Origin: RGIG8748 sp045606045
Lineage (GTDB): Bacteria; Bacillota; Clostridia; UMGS1810
Length of the DNA: 64,000 nucleotides
Assembly: GCA_045606045.1 (NCBI GenBank)
Contig: JAZURE010000018.1
Location: 19,727 to 83,726 of the forward strand
Direction of reading: 5' to 3'
Positions 8,548 through 16,764 of the stretch are shown piece after piece (the stretch's first letter is position 1; each line of letters starts with the position of its first letter). The translations under genes and the position numbers were made by a program. The notes below the pieces were generated by a model. The model worked only from the letters and a program-made list of their open reading frames with translations. It was not told the DNA's origin and did not search any database.

Positions 8548-9438
8548 GTGAATATTAACAGAAACGAAGAAGTTCATTACTGTACCCATTGCGGTGCGGT
8601 AAATAAGAAGAGTGCAGTAGAGTGCACAGAGTGTGAAAAGAAAATATTTACAAAATACCGCCCGTTTTATGACTTTCTTAAAAAGCATACCAAGGATGAA
8701 GCCTCGGGTGCGGCAGTGGATTCTGTGTTCAGCCTTATACAGAAGTTCCTTTTGTCGCATGTGTACGGAATTGCACTTTCGGTATCGATTGTGGCAACAA
8801 CTGTAGCGGCGGTGCAGGCATCTCAGCCTCACATAAAAAAGGTGGATGCACCGATTAGTGTATCTGTATCGTCTCCGCAAGATAATACCGAGACAGGACA
8901 AAAAGAGCAAAACTTTGAGCTTACCGAAGATGATTTGTATGCTTTTGAGCATCTTGCATGTAATTATGATGCCTTTGTAGATACAAGGCGCTCATCTGAT
9001 GGCTATTGGGACCAGAGTGTAAAGTATTACGGTGATGCGAGCGAAATGTATGCCGAAAACAACATCGATGGTTTTAACTATGTTGGTGTACATGATATGA
9101 TATCAAATCCCATAGACTTTCATATGGTAGATGAAGACCCCGCAATAAATCAGGATGCTTACGATATGAGCTATGTATACGAAAGCAGGCGTACTCTGCC
9201 CGATACCGCTGTTACAGGCGCATCCTGCACTACCGAAATTGCAAAAAAGCTTCATGCAGACGGCTACAAGGTTGCCGAGTGTAACTATATGCTTAATTCG
9301 GGTATAGGAGAACACGATTTCGAGAATCATACAGGCGGTACAGACCTTAGAAGACTTGTATATAAATTCGTGTTTGTAGAAAATAATGGCGATTGGTACA
9401 TAGTTGAGGATAGACTTTTAGAAAATTATCGTGTATAA
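8548..9438 (+). CDS. Zinc-ribbon membrane protein with outside domain
   Basis: A 296-residue protein starting at GTG. The zinc ribbon (CTHC ... CTEC, about residues 11-30) is followed by a membrane segment near residues 72-92 and a roughly 200-residue extracellular domain with many Tyr and Asp residues and no recognised fold. The layout (inside zinc finger, one TM, outside domain) matches the gene just upstream and the one at 49141, a recurring design in this genome. Ten bases separate it from the upstream stop. Function unknown. Confidence 0.72.
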   Translation: MNINRNEEVHYCTHCGAVNKKSAVECTECEKKIFTKYRPFYDFLKKHTKDEASGAAVDSVFSLIQKFLLSHVYGIALSVSIVATTVAAVQASQPHIKKVDAPISVSVSSPQDNTETGQKEQNFELTEDDLYAFEHLACNYDAFVDTRRSSDGYWDQSVKYYGDASEMYAENNIDGFNYVGVHDMISNPIDFHMVDEDPAINQDAYDMSYVYESRRTLPDTAVTGASCTTEIAKKLHADGYKVAECNYMLNSGIGEHDFENHTGGTDLRRLVYKFVFVENNGDWYIVEDRLLENYRV

Positions 9439-9459
9439 TATTTAAAAAGGGGGATTTAT

Positions 9460-10338
9460 ATGCAAAGAGAAACATACACACTTAGTATTGCAGACATTGT
9501 ATTTAACATAGATACATACCCCGATGAATATACAAGGCAGATGTTTTCGCCGTATATTACAAAGGATGCAGATTGCACAGATGGTGTGAATATAAGGTGC
9601 ACCCGCACAAAAGACTCCATTCCCGAGCCAAACGGCAAGCTTCTTACACAGAGGGAAATCGCCAACTGGTATCATATGGGTGAAGGTAAATATACGGTGG
9701 TATTCAAAGACCCGTCGGAAGATTTTGTAAGTGCCTCGTTTACATACGACAATGCCTCTAAAAGTGCAGAGGTACTTCTTATGGATGTAGCAGAACTTCA
9801 CGGCACGGATGATATGTACTTTTTGTACAATATATTGGAATATGTGTTCAGACTTGCTCTTATATTCAGCGGCGGATTTGCAGTTCATGCTTCATCCATA
9901 GTGCAGGATGGCTTCGGTGTGGCTTTTTCGGCAGTGTCAGGTACGGGAAAATCTACCCACACAGCCTTGTGGCAAAAGGTGTATCCCGATACCGTTATAC
10001 TAAATGACGATGCTCCTGCCATGAGGCAAAAAGACGGCATATGGTACATATACGGAACTCCCTGGGCAGGTACAACGGGCATAAACGAGAATATGTCTGC
10101 ACCGCTTAAGGCGCTGGTGTTTCTTGAGCGCAGCGATACAAACACAATACGCACCCTTTCTGCACTTGAGGGTATACAAAGAATTTTTGAAGCTATAACA
10201 CATCCTGTGTCCGATGAGCTTATGGGGATTGTACTTAATACACTTTCGTCCTTTATATCAGGTTCCAAGATGTGCGTCCTCGGTTGCAATATGACAGATG
10301 ACGCGCCCAAAACAGTCAAAGAATATTTATATAAATAA
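9460..10338 (+). CDS. HPr kinase-like P-loop protein
   Basis: A 292-residue protein whose C-terminal half carries the HPr-kinase-type P-loop (SAVSGTGKSTHTALW, about residues 158-172), the downstream LNDDAP motif and an HASSIV segment before the loop. The N-terminal part is not that of true HprK. Such HprK-homologous proteins are found in RiPP loci; in the paeninodin family a homologue phosphorylates a C-terminal Ser of the precursor. The peptide at 4131 ends in Ser, but the genes are 5 kb apart, so the link is inference. It is preceded by two zinc-ribbon proteins and followed by an SLH protein. Confidence 0.8.
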   Translation: MQRETYTLSIADIVFNIDTYPDEYTRQMFSPYITKDADCTDGVNIRCTRTKDSIPEPNGKLLTQREIANWYHMGEGKYTVVFKDPSEDFVSASFTYDNASKSAEVLLMDVAELHGTDDMYFLYNILEYVFRLALIFSGGFAVHASSIVQDGFGVAFSAVSGTGKSTHTALWQKVYPDTVILNDDAPAMRQKDGIWYIYGTPWAGTTGINENMSAPLKALVFLERSDTNTIRTLSALEGIQRIFEAITHPVSDELMGIVLNTLSSFISGSKMCVLGCNMTDDAPKTVKEYLYK

Positions 10339-10351
10339 GGAGACTAAAGAA

Positions 10352-11986
10352 ATGAAAAGAGTTTTATCAGTATTTATGGCGGTGGCACTTCTTATGGGAG
10401 CGCTGCCCATCATGGCAAATGCGGCTTTTCCTGATTTGGCGCAGTCGCACTGGGCATACTCACAGGTTGAGCGCCTTGTGGCAGACGGCACTATAAACGG
10501 TATGCCCGATGGCACTTTTAAGCCAAACAGCACAGTTACCCGTGCGCAGTTTGTAAAGATGCTCGGAAAATCCGATGTTAAGTTTACAAACGGCTTTGCC
10601 GATGTTCCGGAGGGCAACTGGGCATATGAATATGTAATGTATTCTCAGCTCAACGGCGATGCAGACGGCAAATTCAGACCCAATGACCCCATAACAAGAG
10701 ACGATGTTGCAAAGCTTCTGTACAAGCGTTTTGCAAATGGTGCGGTTGTAAGGGCACCATATTCCATCTCGGGTCAGGGTACAGACTCCAAGGCTACAGC
10801 ATGGGTGTACAACACAGGTCTTATTATAGGCTCGGACGGACTTAATCTCCGCCTTGCCGATACCCTCACAAGAGCAGAAGCGGCTGTGCTTATAGTAAGA
10901 GCCAAGGAATTAAACCCCACGGCATATATTAATTTTGCAGACAAGTTCTCCTCCGAGGTGTACAAGAACATATACGAAAAGTCCGATATATTCGACAGCG
11001 CATATGACGAAAATGCAAACATAACCTACGAAGAGCTTGCCATAGCAGCTATGAGATATCAGTATGGCTACAGAACACCTGCCGTACGCTATGAGTATTC
11101 CATAAAGTATGAGGGTGATTATGCAAAGCACTGGGATATAGCCTGCAGATATGCAGTTGATGAAAAGAACTACGGCTCTACCGAGGATAGTGCCAAGAAA
11201 TATGCAACCGTAGAGGATGCCGTGGCTATACTTACACTTGGTGCCAAAAATAATATCTACAAAGACGCAAGTGTAGTAAAGGCAGACGGAAAGACATATT
11301 CCGATGTTTCGGTAAAGGACGCTTCCTCAAACTTTGCAAATGTTATGAGCTATGCGTATAATTTCGGTATAAGCTTAAATACAGGCGATACCTTAGATGC
11401 CAAAAAGCTTATAACCAAAAAAGAAGTTGCAATGATACTTCTTCAGTATCAGCTTTACTTCGGCTCCGAGGTGGTATATCACTGCGGATATGATTCGGGC
11501 TATCTTACACCGTATACAAGACTAAAGGCAGAACTCTACCCCTCAAACAGCAGTTTTTATGCTCACATTGCAAATGATATTCCAAATGTTGTATACGAAA
11601 CACCCTTCCCTGCAAAAGCAGATGTAAAAATCGCTCCCAAGGACTTTGCAACAACTGCCGCAATGCTTGGCTACACCTATGCAACAAGCTTTATGTATGT
11701 GGCAGAAGAGGCTTATGAGAAGGGCGGAGACATATATATCGACTTCTATCCCTCGCTTACAATGAGACTTGCCGATAATACCGAACTGTACAGAGTAAAG
11801 CTCACAGTGAAAAAGGCATTTGACGGTATGAAGCTTTCGGATGTACTTGACCTCAAAGAGGGCGTTGCCGACAGAGAATTAAAGAGCGGAGATGCACTTT
11901 GGGTAGATGTTAATTCAAACCAGTCCACAATAGGCAAACTATATATTGATTATGAACTTATGACTATAGATCAGATAGTTAAATAG
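10352..11986 (+). CDS. S-layer-homology domain surface protein
   Basis: A 544-residue exported protein. The signal peptide is MKRVLSVFMAVALLMG with cleavage near ANA-AF (residue 24). Three SLH domains follow directly: one around FPDLAQSHWAYSQVERL, one around FADVPEGNWAYEYV, and a weaker third ending LTRAEAAVLIVRAKEL. They anchor proteins to pyruvylated cell-wall polymer. The remaining 340 residues have further SLH-like stretches (for example ITKKEVAMILLQYQ) and a C-terminal beta domain. The start at 10352 follows AAGGAG; the longer frame from 10298 overlaps the kinase-like gene. A strong terminator follows. Confidence 0.88.
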   Translation: MKRVLSVFMAVALLMGALPIMANAAFPDLAQSHWAYSQVERLVADGTINGMPDGTFKPNSTVTRAQFVKMLGKSDVKFTNGFADVPEGNWAYEYVMYSQLNGDADGKFRPNDPITRDDVAKLLYKRFANGAVVRAPYSISGQGTDSKATAWVYNTGLIIGSDGLNLRLADTLTRAEAAVLIVRAKELNPTAYINFADKFSSEVYKNIYEKSDIFDSAYDENANITYEELAIAAMRYQYGYRTPAVRYEYSIKYEGDYAKHWDIACRYAVDEKNYGSTEDSAKKYATVEDAVAILTLGAKNNIYKDASVVKADGKTYSDVSVKDASSNFANVMSYAYNFGISLNTGDTLDAKKLITKKEVAMILLQYQLYFGSEVVYHCGYDSGYLTPYTRLKAELYPSNSSFYAHIANDIPNVVYETPFPAKADVKIAPKDFATTAAMLGYTYATSFMYVAEEAYEKGGDIYIDFYPSLTMRLADNTELYRVKLTVKKAFDGMKLSDVLDLKEGVADRELKSGDALWVDVNSNQSTIGKLYIDYELMTIDQIVK

Positions 11987-11995
11987 ATGTTTTGA

Positions 11996-12043
11996 CAAAA
12001 ACCCGTTTTTCTTGGCACTACCACCAAAAAAACGGGTTTTTTT
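11996..12043 (+). terminator. Intrinsic terminator after SLH gene
   Basis: AAAACCCGTTTTT and AAAAACGGGTTTT form a long stem around a 16-base loop, with a T run at 12037-12043. Confidence 0.85.
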
Positions 12044-12080
12044 GGTCGGTTTGACGGGAAAAATTTGTACATAATAACTA

Positions 12081-12109
12081 TTGCATAAAAATGAAAATTT
12101 TGCTATAAT
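12081..12109 (+). promoter_or_regulatory. HU promoter with extended -10
   Basis: TTGCAT at 12081-12086, 17-base spacer, TATAAT at 12104-12109 preceded by TGC (extended -10). Confidence 0.88.
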
Positions 12110-12147
12110 GATTACATACCAAATATACCTAGGAGGTAGTAAGTAAA

Positions 12148-12423
12148 ATGAAAAAGAGTGAATTAGTTGCTGCTATTGCTGAAAAAGCAGAATTAAAGAA
12201 AGTTGATGCTGAAAAGGCATTAAACGCATTTGTTGATGCAGTTACAGAAGCTTTAGCTAAGGGCGATAAGATTGCTTTAGTTGGTTTCGGTACTTTTGAA
12301 ACAAAGAAGCGTGCTGCAAGAACCGGTAAGAATCCTCAGACCGGTGCGGTTATCAAGATTGCAGCTTCTACTGTTCCCGCATTTAAGGCAGGCAGAGGCT
12401 TAAAAGACGCTGTTAACAAATAA
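12148..12423 (+). CDS. hup: DNA-binding protein HU
   Basis: A 91-residue nucleoid protein of the HU/IHF family, binding and bending DNA without strong sequence preference. It starts MKKSELVAAIAEKAEL, has the conserved GFGTFE turn, the KRAARTGKNPQTG arm with the intercalating Pro, and the C-terminal PAFKAGRGLKDAV helix. It has its own strong promoter, AGGAGG ribosome site and terminator. Codons are biased to T-ending forms, as expected for a very abundant protein, and serve as an internal reference for high expression in this genome. Confidence 0.97.
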   Translation: MKKSELVAAIAEKAELKKVDAEKALNAFVDAVTEALAKGDKIALVGFGTFETKKRAARTGKNPQTGAVIKIAASTVPAFKAGRGLKDAVNK

Positions 12424-12441
12424 TAGCTATTTTGAATTTAT

Positions 12442-12469
12442 GCCCCGCAGTTAAATGCGGGGCGTTTTT
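12442..12469 (+). terminator. Intrinsic terminator after HU
   Basis: GCCCCGC (12442-12448) pairs with GCGGGGC (12457-12463), then a short T run. Confidence 0.88.
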
Positions 12470-12489
12470 CATGTTATGGGAGGCATATT

Positions 12490-12864
12490 ATGGATAGGGA
12501 AGACATTATCGCAAGACAACAGGGTATAAAGGTTAAGCCACAGGTCCGCGAAAGGACTCTTTTTGGTGAATATCTCCGATATTGGTATATTTTGATTTTG
12601 ACGGTACTTATGTGCTATCCCGGATATGCCTGCGAGGTTTTGTTTTATAACATTATGATTATAAATAATCTTGCACCCTTTGGTGCGGCGGTTATATCCA
12701 TCTTTTTGGGCGGTCTTATAAGCACAATACCGTTTCTTATACTAAACATTGTTTTGTGTGTTAAGAAAAAGAAGTATTATGCAATTGTATTTCAGATAGC
12801 CGTTATGGAGATAATAGGATTGGCATTTTTTCTGTACAATCAGATTCAGCTTACGGGAGTTTGA
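12490..12864 (+). CDS. Small membrane protein, unknown function
   Basis: A 124-residue protein with a basic N-terminus and three hydrophobic segments (about residues 31-57, 62-90 and 97-118). No known family recognised. A GGGAGG ribosome site precedes its ATG and its stop lies 5 bases before the ATG of the FAD oxidoreductase, so the pair is probably co-transcribed. Confidence 0.65.
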   Translation: MDREDIIARQQGIKVKPQVRERTLFGEYLRYWYILILTVLMCYPGYACEVLFYNIMIINNLAPFGAAVISIFLGGLISTIPFLILNIVLCVKKKKYYAIVFQIAVMEIIGLAFFLYNQIQLTGV

Positions 12865-12869
12865 GGTTT

Positions 12870-14453
12870 ATGTTAAGGATTTCCAATATCAAGATACCCG
12901 TGAATTCTAATCTTACACTTACCGATGCAGTATGCAAAATAATTTCGGTTAACCCTGTCGATATAGAAAAGCTAACTCTTATAAGGCGCTCAGTGGATGC
13001 CAGAAAAAAGGGACAGATATTCTATGTGCATACCGCACTTGTGTGTGTAAAAAATGAGGATAAAATATTAAAAAAGGGAATAAAAGATGTAGAAGAGTAT
13101 TCATATGAGCCCTACAGCTTTCCTTACAAAAATATAAGCTCGCAGTTTAGACCTGTCGTCATAGGCACAGGCCCTGCCGGGCTTTTTTGTGCTCTTATGC
13201 TTGCAAGGGCAAATCTTAAGCCCCTTGTGTTCGATAGGGGTCAGAGCGTGGAAAAGCGCGTAGAAACCATAGAGAATTTTAAGAAAACGGGCACTCTCAA
13301 TATAAATTCAAATGTTCAGTTCGGAGAGGGCGGAGCAGGTACATTCTCCGATGGTAAGCTCACCTGCGGTCTTAATGATATGCGTATGCGCTTTGTACTG
13401 GACGAATTTGTAAAGGCAGGTGCCCCCGGGGAGATATCCTACCTTGCAAAACCTCACATAGGCACCGACTACTTAAGAGAGGTAGTAAAAAATATGCGCC
13501 TTGAGGCAGAGAGCCTTGGCGCTAAGTTTCATTTTGATTCACAGTTTACCGATTATATTCCTATGGAGCACGGCTACAGGGTGGAGATAACAAACACCCA
13601 AAACGGAAATAAAACCTTTTATGATTGCGATAAGCTCGTGCTTGCGCTTGGCCACTCCTCGAGAGACACATATGAGCTTTTGCACACCAAGGGTCTTAAG
13701 ATGGAAAAAAAGCCTTTTTCCGTGGGTGTAAGAATAGAGCACAGAAGAGAATATATAAATAAGCTTATGTACAAGGACGAGCATTTTGCGCAGTCTCTGC
13801 CTGCGGCAGACTACAAGCTGAGCTGCCATCCCGACGGCAGAGGTGTGTACACCTTTTGTATGTGCCCGGGCGGTGAGGTTGTGTGCGGCTCATCCGAGGA
13901 AAATGCAGTTGTAACCAACGGCATGAGCTATTTTGCACGCGATTTGGACAATTCCAACAGTGCGCTTTTAGTATCTGTTTATCCCGAGGATATTGAGGGG
14001 GACTCACCTCTTTCGGCTATAGAATTTCAAAGGAGCATGGAAAGAGCCGCTTATGATATGGGCGGGGGAGGCTACTTTGCCCCGTGCCAGAGGGTAGAGG
14101 ATTTTTTAAATAGAGTTCCCACAACCTCTTTTGGCGTGGTTGCACCAAGCTATATGCCCGGTGTCAGGGCGGCAAACCTCTGGGATATACTTCCTCGCTT
14201 TGTAGCCGAGGGCATATATGATGCCTTAAAAGAAATGGATAAGAAAATGCACGGGTTTATGCTTGCCGATGCCGTTCTTACAGGCGTGGAAACCCGTTCG
14301 AGCGCGCCACTTCGCATTTTGCGTGATGAAACGATGCAGTCCTCACACAGAGGTATATACCCCATAGGCGAGGGCGCAGGCTATGCAGGAGGTATAATGT
14401 CTGCGGCAATAGACGGAATAAAGTGTGCCGAGAGTATTTGCGGTGTTCTATAA
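12870..14453 (+). CDS. NAD(P)/FAD-dependent oxidoreductase (COG2509-like)
   Basis: A 527-residue flavoprotein of the uncharacterised FAD-dependent dehydrogenase group. An N-terminal extension of about 85 residues precedes the dinucleotide fold VVIGTGPAGLFCALMLA (near residue 91); later motifs include NVQFGEGGAGTFSDGKL, LALGHSSRDTYELL, FCMCPGGEVV and a C-terminal GEGAGYAGGIMSAA that completes the FAD site. The real substrate of the family is unknown. The start is the ATG at 12870 after GAGG; an overlapping TTG at 12861 is less likely. Confidence 0.88.
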   Translation: MLRISNIKIPVNSNLTLTDAVCKIISVNPVDIEKLTLIRRSVDARKKGQIFYVHTALVCVKNEDKILKKGIKDVEEYSYEPYSFPYKNISSQFRPVVIGTGPAGLFCALMLARANLKPLVFDRGQSVEKRVETIENFKKTGTLNINSNVQFGEGGAGTFSDGKLTCGLNDMRMRFVLDEFVKAGAPGEISYLAKPHIGTDYLREVVKNMRLEAESLGAKFHFDSQFTDYIPMEHGYRVEITNTQNGNKTFYDCDKLVLALGHSSRDTYELLHTKGLKMEKKPFSVGVRIEHRREYINKLMYKDEHFAQSLPAADYKLSCHPDGRGVYTFCMCPGGEVVCGSSEENAVVTNGMSYFARDLDNSNSALLVSVYPEDIEGDSPLSAIEFQRSMERAAYDMGGGGYFAPCQRVEDFLNRVPTTSFGVVAPSYMPGVRAANLWDILPRFVAEGIYDALKEMDKKMHGFMLADAVLTGVETRSSAPLRILRDETMQSSHRGIYPIGEGAGYAGGIMSAAIDGIKCAESICGVL

Positions 14454-14454
14454 C

Positions 14455-14485
14455 AAAAAAACTCACTTTCAAAGTGAGTTTTTTT
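14455..14485. terminator. Bidirectional terminator between converging genes
   Basis: ACTCACTTT and AAAGTGAGT form a tight stem with A/T runs on both sides, usable on both strands. It lies between the FAD oxidoreductase and pdxY, and the pdxY stop codon falls inside the hairpin. Confidence 0.88.
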
Positions 14486-15323
14486 GTTTGAGTAAATCAG
14501 TAATCATATATAATTTTTGTTCAAATTTAACGCCGTAGTCGTATACACCAAGCTCATCCTGAGTGTTTAATATGCTTTCATATACAAAGTCGGTAGCGAT
14601 TTTAAGGGCATCGTACAGACTAAAGCCGTATGTTATGGCAGAACACAGTACACTTGCAAATATATCGCCGGTTCCGTAGTAGCAGCCCTCTATTTTATCA
14701 CGAAGATATATGTGCTTTTCCTCGGTTTGTGTGTCAAAGCACATTGAGCCTACCTTGCTGTTTTCGGAAAGCCCTGTTATTATTATGCTCTTTGCGCCTA
14801 TATCCTTTAGCGCATAAGCGAGGCTTTCTACATATCGGGTATCGTGGTTTTCGCAGTAGTCTATACCCGCGAGATATGCCGCCTCTGTAACATTGGGGCA
14901 GATTATATCTGCATATGCGCACAAAGAGCGCATCTTTTTGGCAAACTCTGTATTAAAGCCTGCATACAGCCTGCCCTCATCGCCCATTACGGGGTCTACA
15001 AAAATGAGATTATCAGGACGGGAGAATTTTTTAAAGAAATCCCCTACAATGTCGAGCTGATGTATGCTTGCCAGATACCCCGAATATATGGCATCAAACC
15101 TTGCGCCAAGCTTCTGCCAATGGGTGTAAATGCCCTCCATGTCGTCTGTTAAATCCCTAAAGGTGTATTCTGTAAAGTTGGCGCCTGTATGGGTGGACAG
15201 CACTGCAGTAGGAAGCGGCACAGCTTCTATGCCGAATGCAGATATTATAGGAAGTGCCGCAGTAAGAGAGCACTTGCCTATGCAGGATATATCCTGAATT
15301 GTTACTAAGCGTTTCTGATGCAT
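14469..15323 (-). CDS. pdxY: Pyridoxal/pyridoxamine kinase
   Basis: A 284-residue ribokinase-superfamily enzyme phosphorylating B6 vitamers to pyridoxal 5'-phosphate. Motifs: VTIQDISCIGKCSLTAALP at the N-terminus, the substrate segment PTAVLSTHTG, FVDPVMGD, CPNVTEA and the catalytic anion-hole region YYGTGDIFASVL. Length fits PdxY/PdxK. The ATG at 15323 has AAGGCGG upstream; an in-frame TTG start at 15344 is less likely. The last codons lie inside the shared terminator. Confidence 0.9.
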   Translation of the reverse strand: MHQKRLVTIQDISCIGKCSLTAALPIISAFGIEAVPLPTAVLSTHTGANFTEYTFRDLTDDMEGIYTHWQKLGARFDAIYSGYLASIHQLDIVGDFFKKFSRPDNLIFVDPVMGDEGRLYAGFNTEFAKKMRSLCAYADIICPNVTEAAYLAGIDYCENHDTRYVESLAYALKDIGAKSIIITGLSENSKVGSMCFDTQTEEKHIYLRDKIEGCYYGTGDIFASVLCSAITYGFSLYDALKIATDFVYESILNTQDELGVYDYGVKFEQKLYMITDLLKQKNSL

Positions 15324-15342
15324 ATTAACCGCCTTTTCATAC

Positions 15343-15371
15343 AAAAAAGGGGAGCATTAACTATACTCCCC
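15343..15371 (-). terminator. Intrinsic terminator after ilvE
   Basis: On the minus strand GGGGAG and CTCCCC form a stem followed by six T. It separates ilvE from pdxY, so pdxY needs its own promoter or readthrough. Confidence 0.8.
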
Positions 15372-15383
15372 GCATTTACTTTA

Positions 15384-16409
15384 TTACTTTATGACTCTGA
15401 TCCAACCCTCGGGAGCTTCTATTCTGCCCATCTGTATACCTGTTAAGGTATCGTAGAGCTTCTTGGTTACAGGGCCCATTTCGTTCATGCCGCTTGGCAG
15501 ACAGATTTCTTTGCCGTGGTCTACTATTTTACCTACGGGGGAGATAACTGCCGCAGTACCGCAGAGACCGCATTCTGCCATTTCACTAACTTCCGAAAGG
15601 GGAACAGGTCTTTCCTCTGCTTCGAGACCTAAGTAATCCTTAGCCACCTGTACAAGAGACCTTCTTGTTATAGAGGGGAGGATAGTGGGGGACTTGGGTG
15701 TTACAACCTTGTTGTCCTTTGTAACAAAGAGGAAGTTTGCACCGCCTGTCTCTTCCACGTATGTACGGGTTTTGGAATCTAAGTACATATTTTCGTCATA
15801 GCCCTCATCGTGAGCAGTAACTATGGCATGAAGACTCATTGCATAGTTAAGACCTGCCTTTATATGACCTGTACCGCAAGGAGCAGCACGGTCAAAATCG
15901 CATACACGGAGTGTCAGGGGCTTTGCACCGCCCTTGAAGTAGGGGCCTACGGGTGTAGCCAGAATTCTGAACTGATACTCTGTAGCGGGTTTAACACCTA
16001 TTACTGCATTGGATGCAAACATATAGGGTCTAAGGTAAAGTGAAGCACCGCTTCCGTAGGGGGGTACCCACTCGGCATTAGCTTTTACAACCTTTTCTAC
16101 AGCTTCTATGAATTTGTCTACGGGATATACAGGCATCTCAAGTCTTTCGCATGAGTCTGCCATTCTCTGTGCGTTAAGGTCGGGGCGGAATACAACTATA
16201 TCGCCCTTTTCGGTGGTATATGCCTTAAGACCTTCAAAGCAGGTCTGTGCATACTGGAGTACGCCTGCACATTCGTTTATTACTACATTGTTGTCTGTGG
16301 TAAGCTCGCCTTCGTCCCATTTGCCGTCCTTGTAGTTGGCAACGAAGCGGTAATCGGTCTTCATATAGGCGAATCCGAGTGAGCCCCAATCGATATCTTT
16401 CTTCTGCAT
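15384..16409 (-). CDS. ilvE: Branched-chain amino acid aminotransferase
   Basis: A 341-residue PLP fold-type IV aminotransferase that interconverts Val, Leu and Ile with their 2-oxo acids. Seen: MQKKDIDWGSLGFAY start, FEGLKAYTTEKGDIVVFRPD, RPYMFASN, the PLP-lysine segment GTGHIKAGLNYA, ETGGANFLFVT, and SITRRSLVQVAKDYLG, as in the long (about 340 aa) bacterial form. The ATG at 16409 follows AAAGGATG; an upstream in-frame extension covers the promoter and is rejected. It stands alone with its own promoter and terminator. Confidence 0.95.
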   Translation of the reverse strand: MQKKDIDWGSLGFAYMKTDYRFVANYKDGKWDEGELTTDNNVVINECAGVLQYAQTCFEGLKAYTTEKGDIVVFRPDLNAQRMADSCERLEMPVYPVDKFIEAVEKVVKANAEWVPPYGSGASLYLRPYMFASNAVIGVKPATEYQFRILATPVGPYFKGGAKPLTLRVCDFDRAAPCGTGHIKAGLNYAMSLHAIVTAHDEGYDENMYLDSKTRTYVEETGGANFLFVTKDNKVVTPKSPTILPSITRRSLVQVAKDYLGLEAEERPVPLSEVSEMAECGLCGTAAVISPVGKIVDHGKEICLPSGMNEMGPVTKKLYDTLTGIQMGRIEAPEGWIRVIK

Positions 16410-16450
16410 ATTTATCATCCTTTCGCTATGTACATTACTAATATTCTTAT

Positions 16451-16479
16451 AGTATAGCACACATATTAACAAATTTCAA
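16451..16479 (-). promoter_or_regulatory. ilvE promoter
   Basis: Minus strand TTGAAA, 17-base spacer, TATACT. It is back to back with the DAHP synthase promoter, whose -35 starts 22 bases away on the other strand. Confidence 0.75.
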
Positions 16480-16500
16480 ATATTATTTTTCAGAAAATGC

Positions 16501-16529
16501 TTGCATTTTCAAAAAAACAGTGCTATAAT
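16501..16529 (+). promoter_or_regulatory. DAHP synthase promoter
   Basis: TTGCAT at 16501-16506, 17-base spacer, TATAAT at 16524-16529 with TGC before it. It lies more than 230 bases upstream of the structural gene, leaving a long leader. Confidence 0.82.
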
Positions 16530-16552
16530 ACTTTGCAACGGAGATGATATAA

Positions 16553-16654
16553 GTGATACAATCCATAAGCAAAAACTATACAGAATATTATCGATTTAGC
16601 ACTTTTAAGGGCTATGTCTTTTTTGCGTATGATTTTTGCAAGGATGAGTGTTAG
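16553..16654 (+). CDS. Aromatic-rich attenuator leader peptide
   Basis: A 33-codon ORF starting at GTG 9 bases after CGGAG. It encodes a peptide with five Tyr and five Phe, including NYTEYYRFSTF and GYVFFAYDF. It starts about 18 bases after the expected transcription start and ends 32 bases before an intrinsic terminator that precedes the DAHP synthase gene. This is the classical attenuator arrangement: ribosome stalling at Tyr/Phe codons when those amino acids are scarce would favour an antiterminator and let the synthase be transcribed. The peptide has no other recognisable function. Confidence 0.75.
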   Translation: MIQSISKNYTEYYRFSTFKGYVFFAYDFCKDEC

Positions 16655-16661
16655 TTTTGTA

Positions 16662-16722
16662 CCGTTTATAGTATTTTAATTTATATTACGGAGCTCATTT
16701 TTGCGAGGCTCCGTATTTTTTT
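16662..16722 (+). terminator. Attenuator: antiterminator and terminator hairpins
   Basis: Terminator: TACGGAG (16687-16693) pairs with CTCCGTA (16709-16715), then seven T. A rival helix, CCGT-T-TATA (16662-16670) with TATA-TT-ACGG (16682-16691), would use the 5' arm of the terminator and prevent it. The pairing is drawn by eye and not energy-tested. Confidence 0.75.
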
Positions 16723-16764
16723 GTAATTCATGTGGCTTTGCAAGCTCCTAAGGAGGAATTTTTT

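Noticed and set aside
9460..10338. True HPr kinase/phosphorylase (hprK)
   Set aside because: Only the P-loop half matches; the N-terminal domain and the usual HprK C-terminal signature are not seen.
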